DNA from: a virus
IMG/VR virus record: IMGVR_UViG_3300046804_003617
Location: 1 to 64,000 of that record
Length of the DNA stretch: 64,000 nt
Reading direction: 5' to 3' (one strand)
Shown: positions 1 through 7,637 of the stretch, piece after piece
How the letters are laid out: every line of letters begins with the position of its first letter
How positions within the stretch are numbered: the first letter of the stretch is position 1
Program-made: the position numbers and the translations under genes
Notes under the pieces: generated by a model
The model's input: only the letters and a program-made list of their open reading frames with translations
Told to the model about the DNA's origin: nothing
Database searches by the model: none

Positions 1-1037
1 AGGTTGGTCTGCTTGAACAGCTTGTTCGTGTAGAGCAACTTTGCATTGAGCAGGTTGATTTCATTGATCTGGTCCCGTAGATAGCTGATAGCGCTACGGT
101 ATTCTTCATTTTCCTTCTTCAACGAAAGATTTTCATTGACGATTGACTCGTTGGTTTCATCCTTCTTGTCATCGTGTTTTTCTTCTTTTTCAGCCTTTTC
201 CTTTTGGTACTTGGCTAGGCCAGGAGGAAGTTTGCCTTCATCGACTTTTTCTTCTTCTTTTTCTTCTTTTTCTTCCTTCTCTTCGCCTTCGGACAGAAGT
301 TCGTCAAGGTTGATTTCTTCGTCAACTTGTTCTGCTGCTGGAGCGGCTGTTTCTTCCATTCCAACTTCATTGACGGAGGCTTCTAGTTCCTTGAGGATCT
401 CGTCGAGGGATGCTTCATCGACTTCTTCGCTTTCTTCGAGAGCAACCTGATCATTGGCTGGACCTTGTGGATCCTGTGTCTTGTGACCGGCTGTTGTCTT
501 CTCGTAATCGTCGGAAGCTTTTTCTGTTCCCTTTGTGGCAGGAATTGAACCGGATGTTGACAACTTGTCGCCGTCAACTACCATCTTCTTGCCTGGATCT
601 TCTGTCTTGTGACCCTTGGTGGTCTTCTTGTAATCAGGAGAAGCTTTGTCTCCTTCTTGAATGTTTGATGTAGCAAGTGTTGGATCGAGTTCAGCACCGA
701 TTGTTCCACGGATTGCTTCTTCGTCCATTGCTTCTTCTTCCATTGCTTCTTCTGCGGCTGGAGCGGCTTCTGGAGCAGGAGCAGCAGCCATAGCGGCATC
801 TTGTGCAGCGTCGGCGTGAACTTCTGGTGCAGGAGCGGCTTCTGGAGCAGGAGCGGCTGGTACTTCATCGGCTACTGGAAGTTCTGCTTCACCTTCAACT
901 TCTTGCTTTAGCTTTTCAGCCAACATGCTTTGAATTTTTGGTGTGAATGCTTCTTCCAAAGCAGCCTTGGCATTAGCGAGGGCGGTAGCACGTACTGCCT
1001 TAGCGTCTGCGATAGCTTGTTTTAGTAGATCTGACAT
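1..1037 (-). CDS. Scaffold/prohead-core-like protein, C-terminus beyond window
   Basis: Open frame from an ATG at 1035-1037 to the left edge, about 345 codons with no stop, so the C-terminus is missing. It begins MSDLLKQAIADAK, continues with an Ala/Pro/Glu-rich low-complexity stretch, two related segments around DYKKTTKGHKTEDP and DYEKTTAGHKTQDP, a very acidic Lys/Glu tract, and then a predicted coiled coil ending near NLLNAKLLYTNKLFKQTN. Acidic, repetitive, coiled-coil proteins just downstream of the gp21-type protease are typical of T4 gp22-like scaffold, so I infer a prohead scaffold. The product is not proven by any catalytic motif. The gene has a long leader (1038-1180) with a late-type element, unlike its neighbours, which fits strong late expression. 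The major capsid gene would be expected next, outside the window. Confidence 0.6.
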   Translation of the reverse strand, partial: MSDLLKQAIADAKAVRATALANAKAALEEAFTPKIQSMLAEKLKQEVEGEAELPVADEVPAAPAPEAAPAPEVHADAAQDAAMAAAPAPEAAPAAEEAMEEEAMDEEAIRGTIGAELDPTLATSNIQEGDKASPDYKKTTKGHKTEDPGKKMVVDGDKLSTSGSIPATKGTEKASDDYEKTTAGHKTQDPQGPANDQVALEESEEVDEASLDEILKELEASVNEVGMEETAAPAAEQVDEEINLDELLSEGEEKEEKEEKEEEKVDEGKLPPGLAKYQKEKAEKEEKHDDKKDETNESIVNENLSLKKENEEYRSAISYLRDQINEINLLNAKLLYTNKLFKQTN

Positions 1038-1129
1038 AATAGTTTTATCTTTGTGTTGATGAAACTATTAAGAGTTTCAAGATGGTTGTTATTTTAGCTT
1101 CGCATCAAAGAATGACGCATTTTATAATA

Positions 1130-1141
1130 AATAAATATATA
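1130..1141 (-). promoter_or_regulatory. Late-type AT element, variant, upstream of scaffold gene
   Basis: Coding-strand TATATATTTATT, 92 bases before the scaffold-like start. It is the only member of the family with a long leader. Confidence 0.45.
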
Positions 1142-1165
1142 CGTATTTACAAAAACGTATATATT
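1134..1165. repeat. 10-bp AT-rich inverted repeat in the scaffold leader
   Basis: AATATATACG at 1134-1143 is exactly complementary to CGTATATATT at 1156-1165, with a 12-base loop. It overlaps the late-type element and lies within the 143-base spacer before the scaffold-like gene. A second short inverted repeat, GAAACT/AGTTTC, sits at 1061-1078 closer to the start codon. They may shape transcript initiation or 5' mRNA stability; no function is shown. Confidence 0.5.
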
Positions 1166-1180
1166 ATTTACTTTTTATAT

Positions 1181-1627
1181 TTATTCTGCCTTCTTAATCT
1201 TTGATACTGCTGGACCCGCACCTTCGTTAAGATCTTTGATTTCGAAATAACGACTTAGTACGTGACCACCATCTTCATAAAGAGCTTCCATACGCTGTTG
1301 CATTGTATGTGCTTCTTTTGCGAGTTTGTTGAACTCTTCTGATACTCTGCGAAGCTGTTTCATGTTTTCAGAAACTGTCTTTTTATCAAACCAGTCTTCT
1401 GTTTCTGTCATTGTGAATTTTTCAGCAGCTTCTGTAATCTTTGCTAGTGTATGAGCAATTTCCATCAAGTTATGTTCACGGCGAAGCTGACCACCATATT
1501 CATTATATTTACCAATGGCTTCGAGTGCCATCTTCTTTTCTTCTACAGACCAACCTTCTTGCTGGACAACTTCTTCCATCTTGGTCTCAAATCCTTCTAG
1601 TAATTTTCTTAGTTTTATTGATTTCAT
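1181..1627 (-). CDS. Putative prohead core protein, unknown function
   Basis: 148 residues, helical and charged, with no recognised domain. It opens with MKSIKLRKLLEGFETKMEE, a basic-amphipathic segment holding a MEE triplet that resembles the N-terminal peptides of other head-module proteins here. The middle (EEFNKLAKEAHTMQQRMEAL) is probably coiled coil. It lies between the protease and the scaffold-like gene with an 11-base gap to the gene upstream, where T4 relatives keep small core genes. I infer a core or internal head protein; a chaperone-like or purely structural role is equally possible. Confidence 0.6.
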   Translation of the reverse strand: MKSIKLRKLLEGFETKMEEVVQQEGWSVEEKKMALEAIGKYNEYGGQLRREHNLMEIAHTLAKITEAAEKFTMTETEDWFDKKTVSENMKQLRRVSEEFNKLAKEAHTMQQRMEALYEDGGHVLSRYFEIKDLNEGAGPAVSKIKKAE

Positions 1628-1638
1628 AATTGTATAAT

Positions 1639-2340
1639 TTATGCGGCTGGTTCTTCTGCTGGAGCTTCCGGCTGCTTTGTAGCAAGAGCTTTCATACTTG
1701 AAAGTAATTCAGGCATACCAGGTATGGTCATATATGTTGCCATATCTTCTGAGAAACTTGACATATCTTCTGGAGTTTGAATCTTCAATTTTTCGACCAT
1801 TTCTCCTGCCAATGCGTCAATGGCATTTGTCTTGAATGCTTGGTCTAGAATTTTTCCAAGAAGAAATTGTGTTCCACCAGAAGAAGCCAGTTTTACATAT
1901 TGATGCTTTTCAATTTCTTTTTCGGCTTGGTCTTTTTCAGCTTTTGCTTTGGCCAACTTTGCCTTTGCTTCAGCAGCATCTGCTTCTGCTTTATCGGCAT
2001 CTTCTTCTCCTCCTGCATCAGGAGCAGCATCTGCTTTTGGAGCGTCTCCACCTTCTGGTGCTTTAGTATCTTTTGGTTTTTCATCTGCTCCTCCTAGTGG
2101 TGGCAAATCTTTACCAGCATCTGCGCCTTTATCTCCGCCAGCATCCAATGGTGGTAAATCTCCACCTTTATCATCTGCTGGTTTTTCGTCCTTTTTTTCG
2201 TCAGCTTCTTTGATTTTTTTCTTTTTCTTAGCTTCGTCAATTAATCCCCAAGAAACACCAGTAATACGACCTTGCGTTGTTTTGCTGGCAATTTCGGATA
2301 TAAGCTGCTTGAGATATGGATTGGAGACTTTGTTGTTCAT
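1639..2340 (-). CDS. Acidic low-complexity head-module protein
   Basis: 233 residues. The N-terminus has a short helical segment (NPYLKQLISEIASK) like the other head proteins of this window. Residues about 55-130 are Asp/Pro/Gly/Ala/Lys low complexity with repeated DLPPL motifs. An Ala/Glu/Lys heptad-like stretch follows, then a more ordered C-terminal region (SGGTQFLLGKILDQAFKT). No enzyme motif is visible. Its place between protease and scaffold and its composition suggest a prohead core component. A late-type element ends only four bases before the ATG and no Shine-Dalgarno sequence is seen. Confidence 0.55.
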   Translation of the reverse strand: MNNKVSNPYLKQLISEIASKTTQGRITGVSWGLIDEAKKKKKIKEADEKKDEKPADDKGGDLPPLDAGGDKGADAGKDLPPLGGADEKPKDTKAPEGGDAPKADAAPDAGGEEDADKAEADAAEAKAKLAKAKAEKDQAEKEIEKHQYVKLASSGGTQFLLGKILDQAFKTNAIDALAGEMVEKLKIQTPEDMSSFSEDMATYMTIPGMPELLSSMKALATKQPEAPAEEPAA

Positions 2341-2344
2341 ATGT

Positions 2345-2356
2345 TATAAATATATA
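2345..2356 (-). promoter_or_regulatory. Late-type AT element TATATATTTATA
   Basis: Exact consensus on the coding strand, four bases before the ATG of the acidic head-module protein. If it acts as a -10 box, the transcript would start at or beside the start codon. Confidence 0.5.
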
Positions 2357-2373
2357 CGTCTTATTATAAAATG

Positions 2374-2556
2374 TTATTTCATGATCTGCTTCACCAGTTC
2401 GCTTAGTTTGATTGGCTGTTCGACTTCTTCATTTTTTGCGTCAGGAACATTTGCGTGTAGTGCGGCTAGATATTTCTTTACTGGTCCTTTAGTGCATCCC
2501 ACCTTTTCACCAGTGTCTGCTTTGTATACGCATTTTCCTTTTGCTTTATATGGCAT
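2374..2556 (-). CDS. Small conserved-looking head-module protein
   Basis: 60 residues. The first part (GKCVYKADTGEKVGCTKG) has two cysteines and basic residues. The C-terminal third (PIKLSELVKQIMK) is an amphipathic helix resembling the N-terminal LIRETIEE-type segments of neighbouring proteins, here at the opposite end. It starts four bases after the protease stop, so it is probably made from the same transcript. Function is unknown; a small internal or core peptide is a reasonable guess from position only. Confidence 0.55.
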   Translation of the reverse strand: MPYKAKGKCVYKADTGEKVGCTKGPVKKYLAALHANVPDAKNEEVEQPIKLSELVKQIMK

Positions 2557-2560
2557 AAGT

Positions 2561-3190
2561 TTATCTTACTTCTGACAAGATATCGCGGATGATATTTTCT
2601 ATCTTCAGATATTTGTTGATGTCATTAGCTCCAACAGACGCAATTACTTGACCACGATTTACACTTTCATTGATTGCGCCAGGTGACATATAAGCGCCAC
2701 GTGTTGATGGAGAACTTACAAGGTCAAAGCAAAGTAGCTCAAAGTCATCTTGAACTTCTACGGTGTTTTCATTCATTTGACGAACACTACCAAGACCACG
2801 GCTGCTGATGCCAAGACGAACATTGTTCTTGATAAGTTCACGAGCAATATTACCCGATGGTGTTGTCAATAGTTCAATCTTACCAACGACTGTATCACCT
2901 TCCCAATGGCATTCTACAACATTGTGCGATACATTCTTTAAATTGATGATGGAACTATCTGGATGGTCAAGTTCTCCAAGAGCACGGCGTTCACTTATGA
3001 TTTGTTGATATTTTTCAACTTCGCGAGCAAGCACTTCTTTTGGATACACACGACCATTGTGGTTCTTTTCTCCTGCCTTCTGCAATGGACCGGACAATAC
3101 GAGTGGTGCATTTGGATTAGCACGTGCTTCTGTGAGCATCTGTGGGGTGATGTCAAATGGTATAAAATCTACTAGTAGTTGCTTGCTCAT
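2561..3190 (-). CDS. 21: Prohead core protease (T4 gp21-like)
   Basis: 209 residues. It matches the gp21-type prohead protease family: NGRVYP at 45-50, the catalytic-His motif ELDHPDS (His76), a downstream Ser in GISSRG (Ser129 or Ser130), and an acidic segment (DDFELLCFDLV) before SPSTRGAYM. In T4 this serine protease cuts scaffold and internal proteins after IxE or LxE, degrading the core and releasing targeting peptides during capsid maturation. Length is typical. The sequence AAGGA stands about seven bases before the ATG, one of the clearer ribosome sites here. Position between portal and scaffold agrees. Several neighbours start with IxE/LxE-rich peptides that could be its substrates. 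Confidence 0.9.
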   Translation of the reverse strand: MSKQLLVDFIPFDITPQMLTEARANPNAPLVLSGPLQKAGEKNHNGRVYPKEVLAREVEKYQQIISERRALGELDHPDSSIINLKNVSHNVVECHWEGDTVVGKIELLTTPSGNIARELIKNNVRLGISSRGLGSVRQMNENTVEVQDDFELLCFDLVSSPSTRGAYMSPGAINESVNRGQVIASVGANDINKYLKIENIIRDILSEVR

Positions 3191-3193
3191 ATT

Positions 3194-3730
3194 TTATCCT
3201 TGTGGAAGTATGTTCTTGGCAACAGGTGCTCCTGCCGGTGTTGGTTTTAGTGGAACAATTCCACCAACATTCTTTAGTCCAGATTGTGGAGCAGAAGAAG
3301 TTGGTGGATTTACCTGTATTTGAGAATCGTCAAGATAATATTCTGATTGTGAGGCATTGCCTTCTTTACCAACAAACACGACATAATACTTGTCTTTCAT
3401 ATAACGAGTTTGTACATCGCTTACGGTGATAGTATATTCTTTTTCTATCTGACCAACCGACCCTTTGGAGGCATTTACGGTAACGGTCTTCTTTAAGAAT
3501 TGTTTCTTGAGTTCTTCACTAAACTTTTTAACAGCAGCGTCTTCTTGCTTTTCAAGATTCAACTTGAAGTTTCTAAATGATTGGGAAATATCTACAACAT
3601 TTCCACTTTGTGATGGTGGCGGTGTGGTAGCGGTAGGAGCACGACCTGGTGACATACCACCGGCAGCAGATGGGTTATTTCCCCAAGTATCTTCGTTCAA
3701 TATCTTTTTGGCTATACTTGTTAGATTCAT
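3194..3730 (-). CDS. Hypothetical head-module protein
   Basis: 178 residues with no recognised domain. The N-terminus MNLTSIAKKILNEDTWG has a short helix and an LNE triplet, then a Pro/Thr/Gly linker. Residues about 55-80 are a charged helix, followed by a beta-rich region (EKEYTITVSDVQTRYMKDKYYVVFVGKEG) and a Pro-rich tail. It lies three bases before the protease gene and is probably translated with it. The layout (targeting-like helix, flexible linker, small beta domain) suits an internal head or core protein. Confidence 0.55.
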   Translation of the reverse strand: MNLTSIAKKILNEDTWGNNPSAAGGMSPGRAPTATTPPPSQSGNVVDISQSFRNFKLNLEKQEDAAVKKFSEELKKQFLKKTVTVNASKGSVGQIEKEYTITVSDVQTRYMKDKYYVVFVGKEGNASQSEYYLDDSQIQVNPPTSSAPQSGLKNVGGIVPLKPTPAGAPVAKNILPQG

Positions 3731-3733
3731 AGT

Positions 3734-4234
3734 TTATTGTTTTCCCATTCTATTGATTCTCTTGGCAATTTCCTTTAAGCGACCGTGAATTTCCTTCATG
3801 TCAGGCTGAGTTCTTGCCCACAGATTATCGTTGCTATATCCACACTCCGACTTTAGTCTTTCGCAGATGCTTACAAGATATTCAACTTCACCGAGCATCT
3901 TCTTGGCTTGATTGATGCCATAAGAAATCTTGGCGTGATTTTTCATCATATCACTTTCCTTGAAATTTCTATAGCGGCTGCGAGCTTCCATTATATTCAA
4001 ATCACGACGTACTGTTGGCAGGTTTTCATTTTCTGATTCGCCTATTGTGGTATCATCCGTGTCTTCCTTACCAACAACCTTGCCACCAGGCATGCTTTTT
4101 GCAGCAACTTTCTTTTTGCTCTTGTGACCACGAAATGCTGCTGGGGTCATATAACCAGCAACAGCACCAGTGCCTGTCATTTCTTCAATGACTTCTTCAA
4201 CAAGTTCGCGGATGATTTGCTTGGCGTCTTTCAT
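3734..4234 (-). CDS. Hypothetical head-module protein with LIRETIEE-type N-terminus
   Basis: 166 residues from the ATG at 4232-4234, which shares one base with the upstream stop (TAATG), favouring this start over an in-frame upstream non-ATG codon. It begins MKDAKQIIRELVEEVIEEM, rich in IxE/VxE triplets and very like the leaders of the next two genes. Basic residues follow (RGHKSKKKVAAKS), then an acidic linker and a helical C-terminal half (GINQAKKMLGEVEYLVSICERLKSECGY). It is probably an internal or core protein; function unknown. Confidence 0.6.
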   Translation of the reverse strand: MKDAKQIIRELVEEVIEEMTGTGAVAGYMTPAAFRGHKSKKKVAAKSMPGGKVVGKEDTDDTTIGESENENLPTVRRDLNIMEARSRYRNFKESDMMKNHAKISYGINQAKKMLGEVEYLVSICERLKSECGYSNDNLWARTQPDMKEIHGRLKEIAKRINRMGKQ

Positions 4235-4518
4235 TACGTGTAAAGTTGGTCGTCGTGGATTTTGCTGTTCACCCACTCATATGCCATATCATTTAGTTGA
4301 TCAACCGCCTTGTCATCCAATGGAGTACCATCGGTATACTGTGCGGCGCTGATATATGCATCTGAAAAATCAGGATAGTCATTGCGGTCGATGCCGTCGA
4401 TTTCAATGCTCGCCACATCAACCTGTTTACCATTTACAACGAAATTTCCAGTATCTTGCTGACCCATAACTTCTTCAATGGTTTCTCTGATAAGCTGTTT
4501 GAGTTCTTTGCGTGTCAT
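4234..4518 (-). CDS. Small protein with capsid-targeting-like N-terminus
   Basis: 94 residues. The first 19 (MTRKELKQLIRETIEEVMG) are nearly identical to the start of the next upstream gene, while the rest is unrelated. After the leader comes a short beta segment and an acidic region with DYPDFSDAYISAAQYTDG, likely a small folded domain of unknown role. Four bases separate it from the upstream gene. A shared leader on unrelated bodies is what a sorting signal looks like, as in T4 internal proteins; this is inference. Confidence 0.65.
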   Translation of the reverse strand: MTRKELKQLIRETIEEVMGQQDTGNFVVNGKQVDVASIEIDGIDRNDYPDFSDAYISAAQYTDGTPLDDKAVDQLNDMAYEWVNSKIHDDQLYT

Positions 4519-4522
4519 ATGT

Positions 4523-4786
4523 TTATTTTTTTAGTAGTTGTGCCGTCACATTTGATACAGAATCAAGAATATCTCGTTCATATCCAATAAGGTCCGCTTC
4601 GTGTGTTGCTACATATCTTTTTCCATTGCTTATGGCGGCTTGCTGATTCGCTCCGCGAACAACTATAGAAAACTCTTCATTTCCCATCCGACCACCAAAA
4701 AATGTAACAACCCATTGTGGAGAAGTTGATACGGCCATTTCTTCGATTGTTTCTCTGATCAGTTGTTTTAGTTCTCCGCGTGTCAT
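4523..4786 (-). CDS. Small protein with capsid-targeting-like N-terminus
   Basis: 87 residues. It opens MTRGELKQLIRETIEEM, then a beta-rich region (PQWVVTFFGGRMGNEEFSIVVRG) and a helical tail. The ATG overlaps the upstream TGA (ATGA), indicating translational coupling. The body is unlike the following gene although the leaders match almost residue for residue. Inferred to enter the prohead core and be trimmed by the gp21-type protease at IRE or IEE. No biochemical function can be assigned. Confidence 0.65.
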   Translation of the reverse strand: MTRGELKQLIRETIEEMAVSTSPQWVVTFFGGRMGNEEFSIVVRGANQQAAISNGKRYVATHEADLIGYERDILDSVSNVTAQLLKK

Positions 4787-5655
4787 ATGTTTTTTAGTTC
4801 CTTTATGAGTTCATAGCTCAACATTAGAGCCATAATTTGGTTTTCCTTAACCAATGTGCCTTTGGTAATCTTATCCAATTGATTGAGTGTTTCATCGATC
4901 TTAATCTTCACAACATCATTGCTGATTTTGGTCTTAAGTTCGCTAATTTGCTTTCTAACTTCAGGAACTTCGGCGTTGATATATTGACGAAGTGAGTTGG
5001 TGTTGCTGATATTGTTGATATATTCGCGGATAAGAACCTTCTGCTTTTCATCGAGGCTCTTGTATTTTTCGTTGAACGAATCGACCAGCAACTTGTAAGC
5101 CAGCAAACGAACATCTTCATTTTGCTGTTGATATACCTTGATAAGATCCTTCTTTTCTTCTTCACTAACAATGCGAGTTGGTGTCTTTGCTGCCGCGATG
5201 CTTTCAACGATGCAGTTTCTTGCCTTGAACATTTCACGAGGATCACTTTGAACTTCATTCACGGCATCATCAAATACTTTGTATATGCTGGCAAGAAGCT
5301 TGTAGTTTGATATGCTTCCCTTCAAAAAGTCTTCAAGTGGATAATACTGCTTAATTTCCTTAATTAGCTCATACTTCTGCAAGTTTAGTGATTTTTCATT
5401 CAACTTTTTACGGCTACGAACGACTGTTTCAAGCAAGCGATCAGCAGAAGCTTGGTCCTTGGTTTTCTCTTCTAATACCACACGATATAATGCATTCTCC
5501 TTACCTAGTTCAGTGGACTCCGAAAAGTACTTACGCAAAATATTATTTGCTTTAGAGTCTTCGTTTCCATTTAGTATGTCGGCGGTGACTTGACGAACGA
5601 GTAGTTCGAATAAAATGCCCGCGTTCTTATACTTGGAGTGTTTAAGCTTCTTCAT
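4783..5655 (-). CDS. Conserved-looking head-module protein next to portal
   Basis: 290 residues, almost entirely helical and charged, beginning MKKLKHSKYKNAGILFELLVRQVT. No catalytic motif is seen. It sits directly downstream of the portal gene and upstream of the small core proteins. A capsid-assembly or core role is inferred from position only. It ends in an ATGA overlap with the following gene and has a late-type element 14 bases before its ATG. Confidence 0.6.
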   Translation of the reverse strand: MKKLKHSKYKNAGILFELLVRQVTADILNGNEDSKANNILRKYFSESTELGKENALYRVVLEEKTKDQASADRLLETVVRSRKKLNEKSLNLQKYELIKEIKQYYPLEDFLKGSISNYKLLASIYKVFDDAVNEVQSDPREMFKARNCIVESIAAAKTPTRIVSEEEKKDLIKVYQQQNEDVRLLAYKLLVDSFNEKYKSLDEKQKVLIREYINNISNTNSLRQYINAEVPEVRKQISELKTKISNDVVKIKIDETLNQLDKITKGTLVKENQIMALMLSYELIKELKNI

Positions 5656-5669
5656 ACAATTTTATTATT

Positions 5670-5678
5670 TATAAATAT
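5670..5678 (-). promoter_or_regulatory. Late-type AT element, short form
   Basis: Coding-strand ATATTTATA continuing into AATAATAAAA, 14 bases before the ATG of the portal-adjacent head protein. Here the coding strand also contains TATAAATA, the T4 late octamer, immediately downstream. Confidence 0.4.
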
Positions 5679-5704
5679 GTTCTTCTATGATAAAAACTCC
5701 ATTT

Positions 5705-7576
5705 TTACTGCTGTTTGTCTTCTTGAATGATGTTTGATTCATCAAGTATAGACTTTTTTTCGGTTATGACCTGCTTGTGCTTATTATTATATTTAGCTTG
5801 CAGTGCCTTTTTTATGCTTTTCAGGTCTTCATCCATCGATAATGGACTTCCCCTGTATATATGGCGAGTTGATCGTTCTGTCTTTGATTTCTCTTTGTTT
5901 TCTTTGTCGCCAAGAACATCTTCGCCAAAGTTCTTTTCGTGGGATGATGTGTATTTTTCCTTGTTTCCTGTTTGATCGCGGTTTCCGCGTTCACGATCTT
6001 TGCGAGTTTCTTCTTCAAGCGGAGGCAATCCTCCTTCACCTTCACCGCCACCAGCTTCACCACCGGTCTCTCCGCCGCCTCCAAGATCCTCTGGTCCACC
6101 AGCGCCCATCTTTTGATTGCTGGTCGCCGGGTCATTTCCTTCATCGGTGATCTGCTGAATTCTCCACATTTCTTTTTTATCTTTTATGACTTGCTGCTTA
6201 AGCTCTTCGGCCTCATCGTCGGACATATTGAATATCTTGTTATACATCCAGTCTCTGCTGAACATATTGCTTTCTGCCATATCCGATGCAAGACTGATCT
6301 TACTCTGCCATATTTCGAGTTTCTCCTGTTCAAAGATTGTAGAAGGATTACTTAGTTCCAGTTCAAAATCAACAAGTGATGCGTCCTGATAGCCTTGGAC
6401 ATACAAGTGAACAATGGCAATCTTGGTTAATTCGGATACGATGATGCGCTGAATACGACCGATTGTGCGAGCAAATCTTACATCTTCGGCGGCGAGTGTT
6501 GCTTTACCAGACAGTCCTTCTTCATATCCAAGAAATGCTTTTGGAATCTTAAGCGCAGACATCATCTTGTTACGGATATATTCAAGGTCATCTATGCCGG
6601 TGAAATCCATACCAGGCAGTGTATCAATCTTTGTACCGCTATCACTGCCACGAACAGGCAGATAGAAATCTTCCACCATATTGTTCAAGTTAAAGCGAAG
6701 ATTATAATCGCCAGTGCGTTCGTCGATATATGGAACCTTTTTGACCTGACTGATGATTTTTTGCATCGCCGCATCAATGTCGGCAGGAGGAATGTTTCCA
6801 ACGTCAACAGAGAAGATACGCTTTTCTGGAGCACGCATGATGCGATGGATTAACATCGCATCTTCCATCAAGCTCAGTTGCTTCCAAACACGGCGTGCCG
6901 GTTCTACCATCGATTTACCATATGGTAGAAAATTACTGTCGCTTAATAGACGGAAGTGTGCGATTTCAAAATTTTCATATTCCATTCCGCCACCCATACC
7001 ATCGTGCTGGTATTTGACATAGTTGATGTTGTTTGGATCGCTTCCTTCTATGCGAGTGATTTCATATGGGCTGATTGGATGAACAAGGAATACTCCATAT
7101 TCCGGAGAAATTTCCATACGCAAAAAGAAATCTCCGTATTTGCACATATTGCGTGTCCAACTCCACATATTGAACTCGACGTTCAAGATGTCATAGAAAA
7201 GGTTTTCAAGTATCTTCTTGATGTTTTCATTGTTGCTGCGGATAGTAAGCACTTTTCCAAATTCACTTGGTACCAGACACTCGTCGCTATAGATATCAAG
7301 GGCGGATGCGATGATAGGATCCATATCCATAACGTCATAATCTCTGAACAATTCAAGACGGCTTGCCTGATAAGCCATACTTAAATCGCGGTTATGAAGG
7401 TTGAATGTGCTGCTTCTTAAACGATTAAAACGATCACGCAAGCTGTTTCTGTCTGTTGCGTATTGTATTTCATCTGTATCAACGATCTTAAGATTTTTGC
7501 CACCCACATTACGAACGATAACGTCCGTGCTGAACATTTTTTTCAGTCTACTGAATAAGTCTTTTGTTTCTGCCAT
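5705..7576 (-). CDS. 20: Portal vertex protein (T4 gp20-like)
   Basis: 623 residues, somewhat longer than T4 gp20. The sequence has the typical order of the gp20 family: an N-terminal region with RDRFNRLRSSTFN, ALDIYSDECLVPSEFG, NMCKYGDFFLRMEIS, HPISPYEITRIEG, RIMRAPEKRIFSVDVGNIPP, and FYLPVRGSDSGTKIDTLPG. The dodecameric portal is the DNA entry channel, terminase docking site and nucleus of prohead assembly. The last 130 residues are Gly/Glu-rich then Lys-rich low complexity, probably a flexible tail. It lies between terminase and the core genes as in T4. No clear Shine-Dalgarno precedes the ATG. Confidence 0.93.
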   Translation of the reverse strand: MAETKDLFSRLKKMFSTDVIVRNVGGKNLKIVDTDEIQYATDRNSLRDRFNRLRSSTFNLHNRDLSMAYQASRLELFRDYDVMDMDPIIASALDIYSDECLVPSEFGKVLTIRSNNENIKKILENLFYDILNVEFNMWSWTRNMCKYGDFFLRMEISPEYGVFLVHPISPYEITRIEGSDPNNINYVKYQHDGMGGGMEYENFEIAHFRLLSDSNFLPYGKSMVEPARRVWKQLSLMEDAMLIHRIMRAPEKRIFSVDVGNIPPADIDAAMQKIISQVKKVPYIDERTGDYNLRFNLNNMVEDFYLPVRGSDSGTKIDTLPGMDFTGIDDLEYIRNKMMSALKIPKAFLGYEEGLSGKATLAAEDVRFARTIGRIQRIIVSELTKIAIVHLYVQGYQDASLVDFELELSNPSTIFEQEKLEIWQSKISLASDMAESNMFSRDWMYNKIFNMSDDEAEELKQQVIKDKKEMWRIQQITDEGNDPATSNQKMGAGGPEDLGGGGETGGEAGGGEGEGGLPPLEEETRKDRERGNRDQTGNKEKYTSSHEKNFGEDVLGDKENKEKSKTERSTRHIYRGSPLSMDEDLKSIKKALQAKYNNKHKQVITEKKSILDESNIIQEDKQQ

Positions 7577-7601
7577 AGTCTATATATATGAGCGGTTACT
7601 A

Positions 7602-7613
7602 TATAAATATATA
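7602..7613 (-). promoter_or_regulatory. Late-type AT element TATATATTTATA
   Basis: Exact consensus on the coding strand, 25 bases before the portal ATG in a 61-base intergenic gap. Confidence 0.5.
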
Positions 7614-7637
7614 CCTCTGTTATTTTTATAAAATATA

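Noticed and set aside
1949-2575. Plus-strand frame of about 208 codons opposite the acidic head protein
   Set aside because: Ser/Pro/Ala-rich shadow of the low-complexity minus-strand gene; spans two real genes and a gap.
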